DNA from: Psychroserpens sp. SPM9
GTDB lineage: Bacteria; Bacteroidota; Bacteroidia; Flavobacteriales; Flavobacteriaceae
DNA: 64,000 nucleotides
Direction: 5' to 3'
Assembly (NCBI RefSeq): GCF_025153525.1
Contig: NZ_JANZNR010000003.1
Span: forward strand, 248,001-312,000
A model generated the notes under the pieces. The model was not told the origin of the DNA. It saw only the letters and a list, made by a program, of their open reading frames with translations, and did no database searches. Positions 9,131 through 18,499 of the stretch are shown here, in pieces. Made by a program: the position numbers and the translations under genes. The first letter of the stretch is position 1. Every line of letters starts with the position of its first letter.

Positions 9131-10219
9131 TTATTCAAAATATGAAAATGTATCGCCATCTTTTATCTTCAGTAAGGTTTCATAAATCATCTTAATCACA
9201 TTTTCAACATCATCACGATGTACCATTTCTACAGTCGTATGCATATAGCGTAACGGTAAAGAAATTAATGCAGAAGCCACGCCGCCATTGCTGTAGGCAA
9301 ACGCATCAGTATCAGTCCCTGTAGCTCTCGAAAGTGCCGAACGTTGAAACGGAATTTTCTTAGCTTCAGCAGTATCAGTGATTAAATCTCGTAATTTTTG
9401 TTGCACAGCAGGAGCATAAGCCACTACAGGACCTTTTCCCATTTCAAGATGACCTTCTTTCTTCTTGTCAATCATAGGTGTTGTGGTATCGTGCGTAACA
9501 TCGGTCACGATAGCAACATTTGGTTTGATGGTTTCAGTAATCATTTGTGCACCACGTAGGCCAATTTCTTCTTGAACAGAATTCGTAACGTAAAGTCCAA
9601 ATGGCAAGGTCTTTTTATTCTCTTTCAGAAGACGCGCCACTTCAGCAATCATAAAGCCACCCATTCGGTTATCAAGGGCACGACAGACAAATTTATCTTT
9701 ATTAAGAATATGAAATTCATCAGGATAGGTAATGACACAACCAACATGAACGCCTAGTTTTTCAACCTCTTCTTTTGTCGCACAACCACAATCGATAAAA
9801 ATATTATCCGGTTTAGGTGGTTCTTCTTTAGCTTTGCTTCGGGTATGAATTGCTGGCCATCCAAAAACACCTTTGACAATTCCTTTTTTAGTGTGGATAT
9901 TAACAACTTTACTCGGAGCGATTTGGTGGTCGCTTCCGCCATTTCTAATCACGTATATGAGTCCGTTGTCAGAAATATAATTCACATACCAAGAGATTTC
10001 ATCAGCATGCCCTTCAATCACGACTTTATACTTTGCTTTCGGATTGATAACGCCAACAGCGGTTCCGTAGGTGTCTGTAATAAAATCATCAACATAAGGT
10101 TTTAGATAGTCCATCCATAATTTTTGTCCGTCCCATTCATAACCCGTAGGAGCTGCATTGTTTAGGTATTTTTCTAGGAAATCGAGTGATTTTTTATTCA
10201 GTATGCTTTTAGTTGCCAT
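9131..10219 (-). CDS. M42 family metallopeptidase
   Basis: 362 residues, the usual length for M42 (tetrahedral TET-type aminopeptidase) enzymes. The co-catalytic metal ligands can be followed: EGHADEISW (His), CRALDNRMGGF (bridging Asp), VQEEIGLRGAQ (catalytic Glu pair), VTDVTHDT (Asp), and the late PLRYMHTTVEMVHRDDV (His). No signal peptide is present, so it is cytoplasmic and likely trims peptides to amino acids. It is the first gene of a four-gene left-pointing operon. Confidence 0.9.
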   Translation of the reverse strand: MATKSILNKKSLDFLEKYLNNAAPTGYEWDGQKLWMDYLKPYVDDFITDTYGTAVGVINPKAKYKVVIEGHADEISWYVNYISDNGLIYVIRNGGSDHQIAPSKVVNIHTKKGIVKGVFGWPAIHTRSKAKEEPPKPDNIFIDCGCATKEEVEKLGVHVGCVITYPDEFHILNKDKFVCRALDNRMGGFMIAEVARLLKENKKTLPFGLYVTNSVQEEIGLRGAQMITETIKPNVAIVTDVTHDTTTPMIDKKKEGHLEMGKGPVVAYAPAVQQKLRDLITDTAEAKKIPFQRSALSRATGTDTDAFAYSNGGVASALISLPLRYMHTTVEMVHRDDVENVIKMIYETLLKIKDGDTFSYFE

Positions 10220-10350
10220 ATATGTATTATTAGTATTTCTGTAAAAATAAAAGGATTTATTTTCTTTTTAATCGCTTCGGAAAACTTTTTGTAACAAAAT
10301 GGATTATTTTTACACTTATCAGCTTATAAATATAACTTAAACTAGAACCG

Positions 10351-11238
10351 ATGAAGCTAATCATTAACGATTTAACGAAAACATATAAAAATGGCGTCAA
10401 AGCTATTGATAATCTCAGTATTGAAATAGGAACAGGAATGTTTGGTTTATTAGGACCGAATGGTGCAGGAAAATCATCACTTATGCGAACGATTGCCACC
10501 TTACAAAGTCCGGATTCTGGTTCAATCACCTTTGGAGATATTAATGTTTTGGAAGATAAAATGGCATTGAGAAAGATTTTAGGGTATTTGCCTCAGTCGT
10601 TTGGTGTGTATCCAAAAATGTCTGCGGAAGCTTTATTGGATTATTTTGCGACGTTAAAAGGCGTGAGTTCTAAAAGTGACCGACAAACATTAGTTAAAGA
10701 AGTTTTAGAGATTACCAATTTGTATGATGTTCGTAAAAAGTATGTGGCAGGTTATTCAGGAGGAATGAAGCAACGTTTTGGAATTGCCCAATTGCTGTTA
10801 AACAATCCTAAGTTAATTATTGTAGACGAACCAACTGCAGGTTTGGATCCAGCTGAAAGACATCGTTTTTTGAATGTGCTTCGCGAAGTAGGAACCAATT
10901 GTACTGTGATTTTTTCAACGCATATTGTTGAAGATGTTAAAGAATTGTGTAATGAAATGGCCATTTTAAATGGTGGACGAATTTTAAAACAATCGACGCC
11001 ATCAAAAGCCAGAGCAGAATTAGATGGGAAAATCTGGACCAAGATTATCGATAGAGATGATCTGGAAGCTAATGAAGCCCAATACAATATTTTATCATCA
11101 AATTATAATGAAGATAATTCGTTAAATATTAGAGTCTTTGCCGATAGTTTGCCAGGTGCTGATTTTAAAACCTCTGAGCCGCAATTAGACGACGTGTATT
11201 TTATAGCCTTAAAGCAGGATGAACCTGTTTTGAGCTAA
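10351..11238 (+). CDS. ABC transporter ATP-binding protein
   Basis: 295 residues. All motifs of an active ABC ATPase are visible: Walker A GPNGAGKSS at 35-43, Q-loop LGYLPQSFGVYP, signature YSGGMKQRFGIAQ, Walker B LIIVDEPTAGLDP, and the switch histidine in STHIVEDV. The last 60 residues are a non-catalytic tail. It lies 31 bp before the 1216-residue permease/peptidase fusion, which is its obvious membrane partner. The pair resembles ABC-2-type exporters of the CcmA/YadG type. The transported substrate is unknown. Confidence 0.93.
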   Translation: MKLIINDLTKTYKNGVKAIDNLSIEIGTGMFGLLGPNGAGKSSLMRTIATLQSPDSGSITFGDINVLEDKMALRKILGYLPQSFGVYPKMSAEALLDYFATLKGVSSKSDRQTLVKEVLEITNLYDVRKKYVAGYSGGMKQRFGIAQLLLNNPKLIIVDEPTAGLDPAERHRFLNVLREVGTNCTVIFSTHIVEDVKELCNEMAILNGGRILKQSTPSKARAELDGKIWTKIIDRDDLEANEAQYNILSSNYNEDNSLNIRVFADSLPGADFKTSEPQLDDVYFIALKQDEPVLS

Positions 11239-11269
11239 TTTAATTTTATTATAATTTAAAAAATACACT

Positions 11270-14200
11270 ATGTTTTCTACTATATTTTTTCATGAGCTAA
11301 AGCATTGGATTAAAAAACCAGCTTTCTATATCTATATGGCGATTTTCTTTATGTTAGCGCTATTTATTTCTGCAACCAGTGCTGGTATTTTTGACAGTAT
11401 TACTGCAACTACAGGCTCATCCCGAATTGTAAATTCACCAATGGGAGTGGCGAATTTATTTATTTCCTTGTCGATTTTTATTTTCTTTTTATTTCCTTCA
11501 ATTATTGGAGTTTCTGTCTATCGCGATTATAAAAGTGATATGCACACGATTTTATATTCGTATCCTTTTACTAAAGCCAATTATTTACTGGCAAAATTTT
11601 TTAGTTCTATTCTTATCGTCACTTGTATTGTTTTAACCATTGGCATTGGCATGTTTATAGGTTATAGATTACCAGGTACCAATCCAGATATTGTTACAAG
11701 TTTTAGTTTTACAGCATATTTTAATGCCTATTGGTTGTTTATTTTGCCTAATATTTTGCTGTTTGGCGCTATTGTATTTGCAGTCGTAACGTTTACACGA
11801 AATATCGCTGCAGGATTTATAACCATTATCTTATTGCTTTTTGTTCAAGGACTTACAGAAAGTTTTTTATCTGATCCAGAATACCGTTATGTATCTGCAT
11901 TAGTCGATCCTTACGGAGGAGCAGCTTTACAATATTATACGCGATACTGGACTGTTGCAGAGCAAAATGAATTGCATATCCCTATTAAAGAAGTGATTTT
12001 ATACAACCGTTTAATTTGGTTGGGTGTGGCGAGTTTAGTCTTTGGTTTGGTCTATAAGTTTTTTACGTTTAGTCAGAATGCGATTTCATTTTCACTATTC
12101 AAAAAAGTTAAAGGTGAGCGTTCAACAAAGCGCAATTTTGGAGGGATTACTCGTGTAAATCTTCCAAAGGTGAATTTTGATTATTCATTGCTTCAGAATT
12201 TAAAAACAACATGGAAAATATCAAATGTAGAGTTTAAATACATTGTTAAAAGTTGGCCATTTATTAGTATCGTTTTGGTAGGCTTAATTATAGTTTTAAT
12301 AGCGCTTGCAGATTTTGCCAATCCGTTTGGAACACCAACATATCCTAGAACTTGGCGTATGTTGCGTAGTGGGTCTGCATTTACGTTGGCTATAAATATT
12401 TGTACGTTTCTCTATGCAGGTATGTTAGTAAATCGCAGTAAAATTGCGCGAATGAATGGTTTAGAAGATGTAACGCCAGTACCAAGTTGGTCTTTGTTCT
12501 TGTCAAAATTTATAGCCATCATTAAAATGCAATTGCTCTTATTGTCGGTGATAATGGTTGCCGGAATTTTATTTCAGCTGTACAAAGGTTATTACGATAT
12601 TGAGTTAGGCTTGTATATGAAAGAGCTTTTTGGATTACGATTATTAAACTATATGGTTTGGGCGTTTTTAGCATTGATGGTGCAAACCCTCATTCGAAAT
12701 CCGTATTTAGGCTTATTCGTTTTGATTGTGATTTCTGCAGGAATACCATTTTTAACCCTAGCAGGCGTTGAAAATGATTTATTGAAATACAATGAAGGAC
12801 CTGGATTTGGCTATAATGATATGAACGGTTATGGCGATTCATTAGGACGCTATTTATTGTATAAAACGTATTGGATTTTAGGTGGATTGATACTATTGGT
12901 CATAGCAGGATTGTTTTGGGTAAGAGGCTTACCGCATTCGTTTAAAGAGCGCTTATTTATTGCGAAATCCAGATTTAAGCTTCCTGTAGCGCTAACCTTT
13001 CTGGTGTTATTAATCGGATTTTTCTCTTTAGGTTTTAGTATTTTCCAAGAAACTAATATTGAGAATGAAAGTTATTCCTCTAAGGAAATTGAAAAATTAA
13101 GAGTCGATTGGGAAAAGACTTATAAAAAGTATGAAAATGCAGAGCAACCAAGAGTGGTTTCAGTAACAACCAATCTGGATATTTTTCCAAATAAAAGAGA
13201 TTTTAAAGCTTCAGGAGAATACATATTAGTCAATAAAACAGATCAAGTTATTGATAGCATCTTTTTAAATCACAATGATTATCCGAGTACATTTGAATTT
13301 GACAGGCCAAATCAGTTGGTTGTTGAAGACACTTTATACGACTTTGATATTTATGAGTTAAGAAGACCGATGACTCCAGGAGATACAATGCGATTGCATT
13401 TTACGGTTAAAAATAAACCTAATACAATAATTACACGACATTCGCCAATTATAAAAAACGGAACTTTCGTCAATAATTTTCAGCTGTTTCCATCTTTAGG
13501 TTATTCTAGTAATCGAGAATTAACCGATGATAAAACACGTCAAAAGTACGATTTGCCTCCTAACAAATTAAAGCCGCATCCGAGTGATTCTTCGGCTTTG
13601 GGTAATACATATATTTCAAAGGATAGTGATTGGATAGATTTTGAAGCGACAGTGAGTACTTCCGAAGATCAAATTGCCATTGCTCCTGGATACCTTCAGA
13701 AGGAATGGGTAGAAGATGGTCGCCGTTATTTCCATTATAAAATGGATAGTAAAATCTTAAATTTTTACGCCTTTAATTCAGCACGATACAAAGTAAAACG
13801 CGATACATGGAAGGATGTCAATCTCGAAATTTATTATCACGAAGGACACGAATACAATCTCGATCGTATGATGGCAGGAATGAAAGCATCTCTAGCTTAT
13901 AATAGCGAGAATTTTAGTCCGTATCAACACAAACAACTGCGTATTGTAGAATTTCCTAGCGGAAGTTTTGCGCAGTCGTTTCCAAATACAATTCCGTTTG
14001 CTGGAGATGCCGGATTTATTGCCGATGTAGACGATAGTGAAGAAGGTGGCGTGGATTATACTTATGCCATTACGGTTCATGAAGTAGCGCATCAATGGTG
14101 GGCACATCAGGTGATTGGAGCTGATGTTTTAGGGTCTACGATGCTTTCGGAAAGTCTTTCAGAATATGTAGCGCTTAAAGTGCTCGAGAAGGAAATAGGA

Positions 14201-14920
14201 AAACCGCAAATGCGTAAATTTTTAAAGAAAGCCCTCGATGATTACCTCACGGCAAGAACTTTTGAGGCCAAACGTGAAAAACCATTAATGTATAATGATG
14301 GCCAAGGTTATATTCGCTATCAAAAAGGTTCTTTAGTCTTTTATGCTTTGAGTGATTATATAGGAGAAGATGTGCTTAATAATGCACTTAAATCTTATGT
14401 AGAAAAAGTGAAATTTCAAGAACCACCTTATACAACTTCAATCGATATGGTCAATCATATTAAAGCAGTAACGCCAGATAGTTTGCAATATGTGATTAAA
14501 GATATGTTTGAAACCATAACCGTGTATGATAACCGAATTACCGATGTAACGACCACCGAGTTAGATAACGGAACGTATAAGGTAGATCTCCAGTTTAATG
14601 TTAGTAAATACAGAAACAACGAAAAGGGGAGACGTTATTATTCTGAAGTTGGACGCGATTCGATTTCGTATTTACAGGAAGGAAAAGAACGCCCGATTTT
14701 ATCGCTTCAGCTAGAAGATTATATTGATATAGGAATTTTTACTGAAGATGATATAGACGGAAAAAAGAAAGAGCGTATTCTTTATTTAGAAAAGCATAAG
14801 GTCACAAAAATCCATAATTCTATTTCGATTATTGTAGATGAAAAACCAGTAGAAGTTGGTGTCGATCCTTATAATAAATTGATTGATACACGCTCTGATG
14901 ATAACAGGCAAAAGATGTAA
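11270..14920 (+). CDS. ABC-2 permease fused to an M1-family aminopeptidase domain
   Basis: 1216 residues. The first 600 hold two blocks of six or so transmembrane helices (about 20-270 and 325-600), the layout of two ABC-2 permease halves in one chain. The C-terminal 600 residues form an extracytoplasmic M1-like metallopeptidase with H937-E-V-A-H941 and the third zinc ligand E961 in SESLSEY; the spacing of 19 residues instead of the canonical 18 and the HQWWAHQVIGAD context fit this ABC/M1 fusion subfamily. The GxMEN substrate-recognition motif of classical M1 aminopeptidases is not obvious. The ATPase encoded just upstream would energise it. Whether peptide cleavage is coupled to transport is not known. 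Confidence 0.88.
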   Translation: MFSTIFFHELKHWIKKPAFYIYMAIFFMLALFISATSAGIFDSITATTGSSRIVNSPMGVANLFISLSIFIFFLFPSIIGVSVYRDYKSDMHTILYSYPFTKANYLLAKFFSSILIVTCIVLTIGIGMFIGYRLPGTNPDIVTSFSFTAYFNAYWLFILPNILLFGAIVFAVVTFTRNIAAGFITIILLLFVQGLTESFLSDPEYRYVSALVDPYGGAALQYYTRYWTVAEQNELHIPIKEVILYNRLIWLGVASLVFGLVYKFFTFSQNAISFSLFKKVKGERSTKRNFGGITRVNLPKVNFDYSLLQNLKTTWKISNVEFKYIVKSWPFISIVLVGLIIVLIALADFANPFGTPTYPRTWRMLRSGSAFTLAINICTFLYAGMLVNRSKIARMNGLEDVTPVPSWSLFLSKFIAIIKMQLLLLSVIMVAGILFQLYKGYYDIELGLYMKELFGLRLLNYMVWAFLALMVQTLIRNPYLGLFVLIVISAGIPFLTLAGVENDLLKYNEGPGFGYNDMNGYGDSLGRYLLYKTYWILGGLILLVIAGLFWVRGLPHSFKERLFIAKSRFKLPVALTFLVLLIGFFSLGFSIFQETNIENESYSSKEIEKLRVDWEKTYKKYENAEQPRVVSVTTNLDIFPNKRDFKASGEYILVNKTDQVIDSIFLNHNDYPSTFEFDRPNQLVVEDTLYDFDIYELRRPMTPGDTMRLHFTVKNKPNTIITRHSPIIKNGTFVNNFQLFPSLGYSSNRELTDDKTRQKYDLPPNKLKPHPSDSSALGNTYISKDSDWIDFEATVSTSEDQIAIAPGYLQKEWVEDGRRYFHYKMDSKILNFYAFNSARYKVKRDTWKDVNLEIYYHEGHEYNLDRMMAGMKASLAYNSENFSPYQHKQLRIVEFPSGSFAQSFPNTIPFAGDAGFIADVDDSEEGGVDYTYAITVHEVAHQWWAHQVIGADVLGSTMLSESLSEYVALKVLEKEIGKPQMRKFLKKALDDYLTARTFEAKREKPLMYNDGQGYIRYQKGSLVFYALSDYIGEDVLNNALKSYVEKVKFQEPPYTTSIDMVNHIKAVTPDSLQYVIKDMFETITVYDNRITDVTTTELDNGTYKVDLQFNVSKYRNNEKGRRYYSEVGRDSISYLQEGKERPILSLQLEDYIDIGIFTEDDIDGKKKERILYLEKHKVTKIHNSISIIVDEKPVEVGVDPYNKLIDTRSDDNRQKM

Positions 14921-15056
14921 TCTTAAAGGCTAGGGTTTAGGCGGTTTAGAAAATAACTGAATGAAAACACAATATTAATATGATTTTAAGGGTTTTCAAT
15001 CTCTAAATAATTAATTTTACCAAGTATTTGGAATAGTTTTAGATAGTAACCTACAC

Positions 15057-15746
15057 ATGAAACAACTGTCATACATCTTACTTCTTTTTCCGTGGTATCT
15101 TTTGGCGCAAACGGAACCCGAGCCTCAAGACTCTACCTTGGTTGAGTATATTTATGTGAAAGGAGATTCAATTCCGAAGACTGCAATAGATTTAGATGAA
15201 GTTTTATTGCTGCATAAACTTAAGTTTGCCGATAAAGAAGAGCGTATTGATTACCTGATTTTAAAGCGTAAAACATTAAAAGTTTATCCTTATGCAAAAC
15301 TCGCTGCTGACAGGTTAACGACCTTAAACGAACGATTGGCAACATTAAGCAGTAAACGAGCGAAGAAAAAGTATGCTAAGAAAATTCAGAAATATATTGA
15401 AGATGAATTTGCTGCAGAATTAAAAAAACTCACACGTACCGAAGGGCAAATTCTGGTCAAACTCATCCACAGACAAACAGGAAAAACGACCTTTGCCTTA
15501 ATAAAGGAACTGCGAAGTGGCTGGCGGGCATTTTGGTTTAATAGTACAGCCAATTTATTTGATATTTCTTTAAAGCGGGAATTTAATCCGATGGAAAATA
15601 AAGAAGATTTTTTTATCGAAGATATCTTAGAGCGCGCCTTTCAGAATCGACAACTCGAACGCCAAGAACCTGCCATAGAGTTTGATTATTATGATTTGTC
15701 AGATAAATGGTTAAGTAATAAAGCAACTGCAGAGACTAAAAATTAA
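15057..15746 (+). CDS. DUF4294 domain protein
   Basis: 229 residues with a signal peptide (MKQLSYILLLFPWYLLAQ) and the DUF4294 core (DKEERIDYLILKRKTLKVYP, then YAKKIQKYIEDEFAAELKKLTRTEGQILVKLIHRQTGKTTF). DUF4294 is a Bacteroidetes-specific family of unknown function, probably periplasmic. The charged, helical core and the HRQTG element are conserved in my recollection of the family. Its stop overlaps the next start (TAATG at 15744-15748), so the two are translationally coupled. Confidence 0.8.
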   Translation: MKQLSYILLLFPWYLLAQTEPEPQDSTLVEYIYVKGDSIPKTAIDLDEVLLLHKLKFADKEERIDYLILKRKTLKVYPYAKLAADRLTTLNERLATLSSKRAKKKYAKKIQKYIEDEFAAELKKLTRTEGQILVKLIHRQTGKTTFALIKELRSGWRAFWFNSTANLFDISLKREFNPMENKEDFFIEDILERAFQNRQLERQEPAIEFDYYDLSDKWLSNKATAETKN

Positions 15747-16372
15747 TGCGAATCCAAACTCCTTTTGAAGAACGATTAAATGCATGGAGTCATGGCATAG
15801 GAGCCGCTTTAGGGATTGCAGGATTGGTATTGCTTATTGTGTTCTCTAAAGATACAGTCCCTTATTCCTTGTTTAGCGTTATTGTTTATGGTGTTTCTAT
15901 AATTATTTTATTTCTGGCGTCTACATTTTACCATGCTGTTAAAGGCGATAAGCGTAAACACTATTTTCGTATTGTAGACCATATTAGTATTTACTTACTT
16001 ATTGCAGGAACTTACACACCTGTACTTATTATTATGTTGCCCGATAGTTTAGGCTGGCCGCTCTTTTGGGTGGTTTGGGGTATTGCGGCTTTTGGTGTGA
16101 TTCTAAAAATATTTTTTACCGGAAAATTTGAAACCTTTTCAACCTTACTATATCTCGTTATGGGATGGCTTATTGTATTTGATTATGCTACATTAGCCGA
16201 TAGAATAGCGACTAACGGATTGTATTTATTGTTTGCTGGTGGTTTCTTTTATACCGTTGGAATACTATTTTATGCCATTGAAAAAATTCCTTATAACCAT
16301 GTGATTTGGCACCTGTTTGTATTGGCAGGAGCCATTTGTCATTTCTTTATGGTGTATGGTTATGTGATTTAA
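15746..16372 (+). CDS. Hemolysin III family (TrhA/YqfA-type) membrane protein
   Basis: 208 residues with about seven transmembrane helices. The family signature residues are visible: SHGIGA near residue 15, STFYHAVKGDKRKHYFRIVDHISIYLLIAGTY in the first half (His and Asp ligands) and HVIWHLFVLAGAICHFF near the C terminus, the three-histidine zinc-site pattern of the PAQR superfamily. Bacillus homologues are called hemolysin III, and TrhA has been linked to membrane energetics and lipid homeostasis. Its stop overlaps by 4 bp with the convergent VOC gene. Activity here is inferred only. Confidence 0.9.
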   Translation: MRIQTPFEERLNAWSHGIGAALGIAGLVLLIVFSKDTVPYSLFSVIVYGVSIIILFLASTFYHAVKGDKRKHYFRIVDHISIYLLIAGTYTPVLIIMLPDSLGWPLFWVVWGIAAFGVILKIFFTGKFETFSTLLYLVMGWLIVFDYATLADRIATNGLYLLFAGGFFYTVGILFYAIEKIPYNHVIWHLFVLAGAICHFFMVYGYVI

Positions 16373-16740
16373 ACGTGTTGATCAACTAAAATCGCATTGC
16401 CATCGGGATCTAAAACCACAAAGCTAGCTGGTCCCGAAGTGGTTTCGTCGGCTTCAGTTTGTAAAGTAATGTTTTTGGATTTTAAATGCTTCTGAATGTC
16501 TCTCACATCAGTAAACTGATCTAAGGTTTGCGCGTTTTCATCCCAACCCGGATTAAAAGTCAGGATATTATTTTCAAACATTCCTTGAAATAAGCCCACT
16601 AAGGCATTTCCATTTTTCATAATGAGGTAATTGTGTTCCAGACTACCAGCAAACACCGAAAACCCTAAATTTTCGTAAAAGCTTTTTGAGACGTTAATAT
16701 CTTTGACCGCTAGACTAATTGAAAAGGCTCCTAAATTCAT
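16369..16740 (-). CDS. VOC family (glyoxalase/bleomycin-resistance fold) protein
   Basis: 123 residues, the size of one VOC module. The start LGAFSISLAVKDINVSKSFYENLGF and the end GPASFVVLDPDGNAILVDQH are the classic first and last strands of the fold. VOC proteins bind a metal and act as isomerases, lyases or antibiotic-binding proteins; the substrate here is unknown. The usual metal ligands are poorly kept: the early position is a serine or leucine in SISLAV instead of His, so it may be a binding protein rather than an enzyme. Confidence 0.85.
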   Translation of the reverse strand: MNLGAFSISLAVKDINVSKSFYENLGFSVFAGSLEHNYLIMKNGNALVGLFQGMFENNILTFNPGWDENAQTLDQFTDVRDIQKHLKSKNITLQTEADETTSGPASFVVLDPDGNAILVDQHV

Positions 16741-16918
16741 ATTATATTTTATTTAATGACGCTTAAAGGTAAGCATTTTAAAAAGTGTTTTTAGCGATTT
16801 TTCAGTTCTTAAATACGTTAAGCTGTCGTTTTATCCTACAAAAACGGACTTATAGCTACTTTTTTTTGGCTGATAATGAGTAAATTATATATTCGATTTC
16901 GCTTTTTATAAATTAGCT

Positions 16919-17845
16919 ATGCGAACACCTAACCACCCAAGTACATATTTAAAAAGGGGATTTTATTATGTACTATTTTTATGTTGCGTTTTACCTTTAA
17001 GCGGACAAGAGTCTTGTTATAAAACATCTAAGGTAACTTCTCTAGTAGAAGATGATCGTACGTATCAAATCTTTGATATGATTGTTGATAGTTGTGATTC
17101 TAAACGAATAAAAACAGCTTATTTTGGACAAGATGCTTATAAAAAGTATAAAAAAATTCAAGACAATCATAACATTCATTTAGTCGCTTCGGCATCATTC
17201 ACATCGTCATTTGATATGGAGGAAGGGCATCCTGTCGGATTTTGTGCTGAAAACGGAAAAGTTTTCAATAAAATGCCCAGTGATACTATGGACGGCCTCG
17301 TTTTACTTAATAATAATGAAGGCAAAATTGATACCATCGAAATCATTGATTTAGATGAAAACCTAGACGCTTGCAATCCTCAAAACTGTGATAAACATAT
17401 TGCGCATTATAATTTGAGAGATAAACCTTCGGATACGTACCACTTTTTAAAATTTATCGATACTCATAAAATATCAAGTTTTCAAACCCAATTGGTGTTT
17501 TCAAAATATAAAACAGATGCTGAGAACTTCGCAGCATTAACACATGGTTTAAACGATAAAGGACGTCGGTTTTTAGCGATCTGTAGTAAAAATAATAGTT
17601 TACGCCATGTGATTGTAGATGATATCGAAGCCGATTATTTGATGAGTTCTGCAAAACGCGTTATCGGTCTGTTGAGAGAAAATGGTTATGATGTAGAATA
17701 CATGATTAATCTAGACACCGGAAGTAAAGATATCATTCATGCAAGCAATGGGTATTCACTTCAAAACTTAAGACCCAACCCGCAATTGTCTTACGCTACA
17801 CTAGAAAATGCAACAAGTTTATTGGTTTATTATTCTGAAAAGTAG
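16919..17845 (+). CDS. Secreted protein with a diverged phosphodiester glycosidase (NAGPA/DUF2233)-like pattern
   Basis: 308 residues, signal peptide with the cleavage site near LSGQ-ES. I do not recognise a named family member, but the order of motifs resembles the NAGPA/DUF2233 fold: a strand HLVASASF (where the fold normally has N-G-x-F-F), HPVGFCAENGKVFNK (normally GxPVGLxIxxG), then GRRFLAICSKNNSLRHVIV (normally R-x-A-I-G), a helix with ENGYDVEYMINLDTGS (normally LNLDGGGS). The key sequence NLDTGS keeps the Asp but has Thr for the first Gly. NAGPA enzymes cleave phosphodiester-linked sugars, and relatives act on exopolysaccharides and peptidoglycan. Enzymatic activity is doubtful. It precedes a gene for a two-TM protein by 9 bp. 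Confidence 0.5.
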   Translation: MRTPNHPSTYLKRGFYYVLFLCCVLPLSGQESCYKTSKVTSLVEDDRTYQIFDMIVDSCDSKRIKTAYFGQDAYKKYKKIQDNHNIHLVASASFTSSFDMEEGHPVGFCAENGKVFNKMPSDTMDGLVLLNNNEGKIDTIEIIDLDENLDACNPQNCDKHIAHYNLRDKPSDTYHFLKFIDTHKISSFQTQLVFSKYKTDAENFAALTHGLNDKGRRFLAICSKNNSLRHVIVDDIEADYLMSSAKRVIGLLRENGYDVEYMINLDTGSKDIIHASNGYSLQNLRPNPQLSYATLENATSLLVYYSEK

Positions 17846-17854
17846 TCGACACCC

Positions 17855-18499
17855 ATGATGAAAAGTATTATATATTGTTTACTGTGTATTGTTTTATGGA
17901 ATGGAACAGCGGATGCACAAAATATAGTGATGCCAGAAAACTTACCTAAAATTACTTCAGAAGCAATAGATACACTCAACTTTGAAACCTATACAGTCAA
18001 ACAATTTTCTCAAGGCTACGATGTTGCTATAGTCATGATTAATGACACCCTAAATATTAACAATCAGATCAAAGGAACCAATCTATTGGCGGCTTTAGCT
18101 CGTGAACTTTCTTATAAAATTAAAAATAGAATAATCAATTTAGATGATACCTCTGTTGAGCTTCTCGTTAAAAAATTTGAATCTCAGGATTATTATATTA
18201 ATCGTCCTGTTGTAAGCCAGTTTATTAAACTGATGAATTATACGTGCCAAGGTGACTACAGACATATTTTAGACCGATTTCTTAGTAGCCGTTTACGCTA
18301 TCCTGTTCTAGTTTTTATGGGTATTTATATACTTTTATTTGTATTAAATAGCTTCGGAAAACTAAAATGGCGCTTCAAATCTCATTTTAATAAATGTACT
18401 TATGTGCTATTAATTACAGGGTTACTTGTTCTAATGATCTTTAAATTGACTTGCGAAGGGCAAATAGAAGATTATTCTTTTTATGGGTTTTCAATGTGA
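17855..18499 (+). CDS. Unknown envelope protein, signal peptide plus C-terminal TM helices
   Basis: 214 residues that I cannot place in a family. A signal peptide (MMKSIIYCLLCIVLWNGTADAQ) precedes an extracytoplasmic domain of about 130 residues with alternating helices (TVKQFSQGYDVAIVMINDTLN, then LLAALARELSYKIKNRI), followed by two membrane helices at about 147-163 and 175-193. The gene starts 9 bp after the NAGPA-like gene, so they are probably co-transcribed. Its 3' end overlaps the convergent gene by 19 bp. Confidence 0.6.
   Translation: MMKSIIYCLLCIVLWNGTADAQNIVMPENLPKITSEAIDTLNFETYTVKQFSQGYDVAIVMINDTLNINNQIKGTNLLAALARELSYKIKNRIINLDDTSVELLVKKFESQDYYINRPVVSQFIKLMNYTCQGDYRHILDRFLSSRLRYPVLVFMGIYILLFVLNSFGKLKWRFKSHFNKCTYVLLITGLLVLMIFKLTCEGQIEDYSFYGFSM

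Noticed and set aside
14921-15056. Regulatory RNA or terminator after the permease/peptidase gene
   Set aside because: No stem or T-run of convincing length was seen in the 136-base gap.
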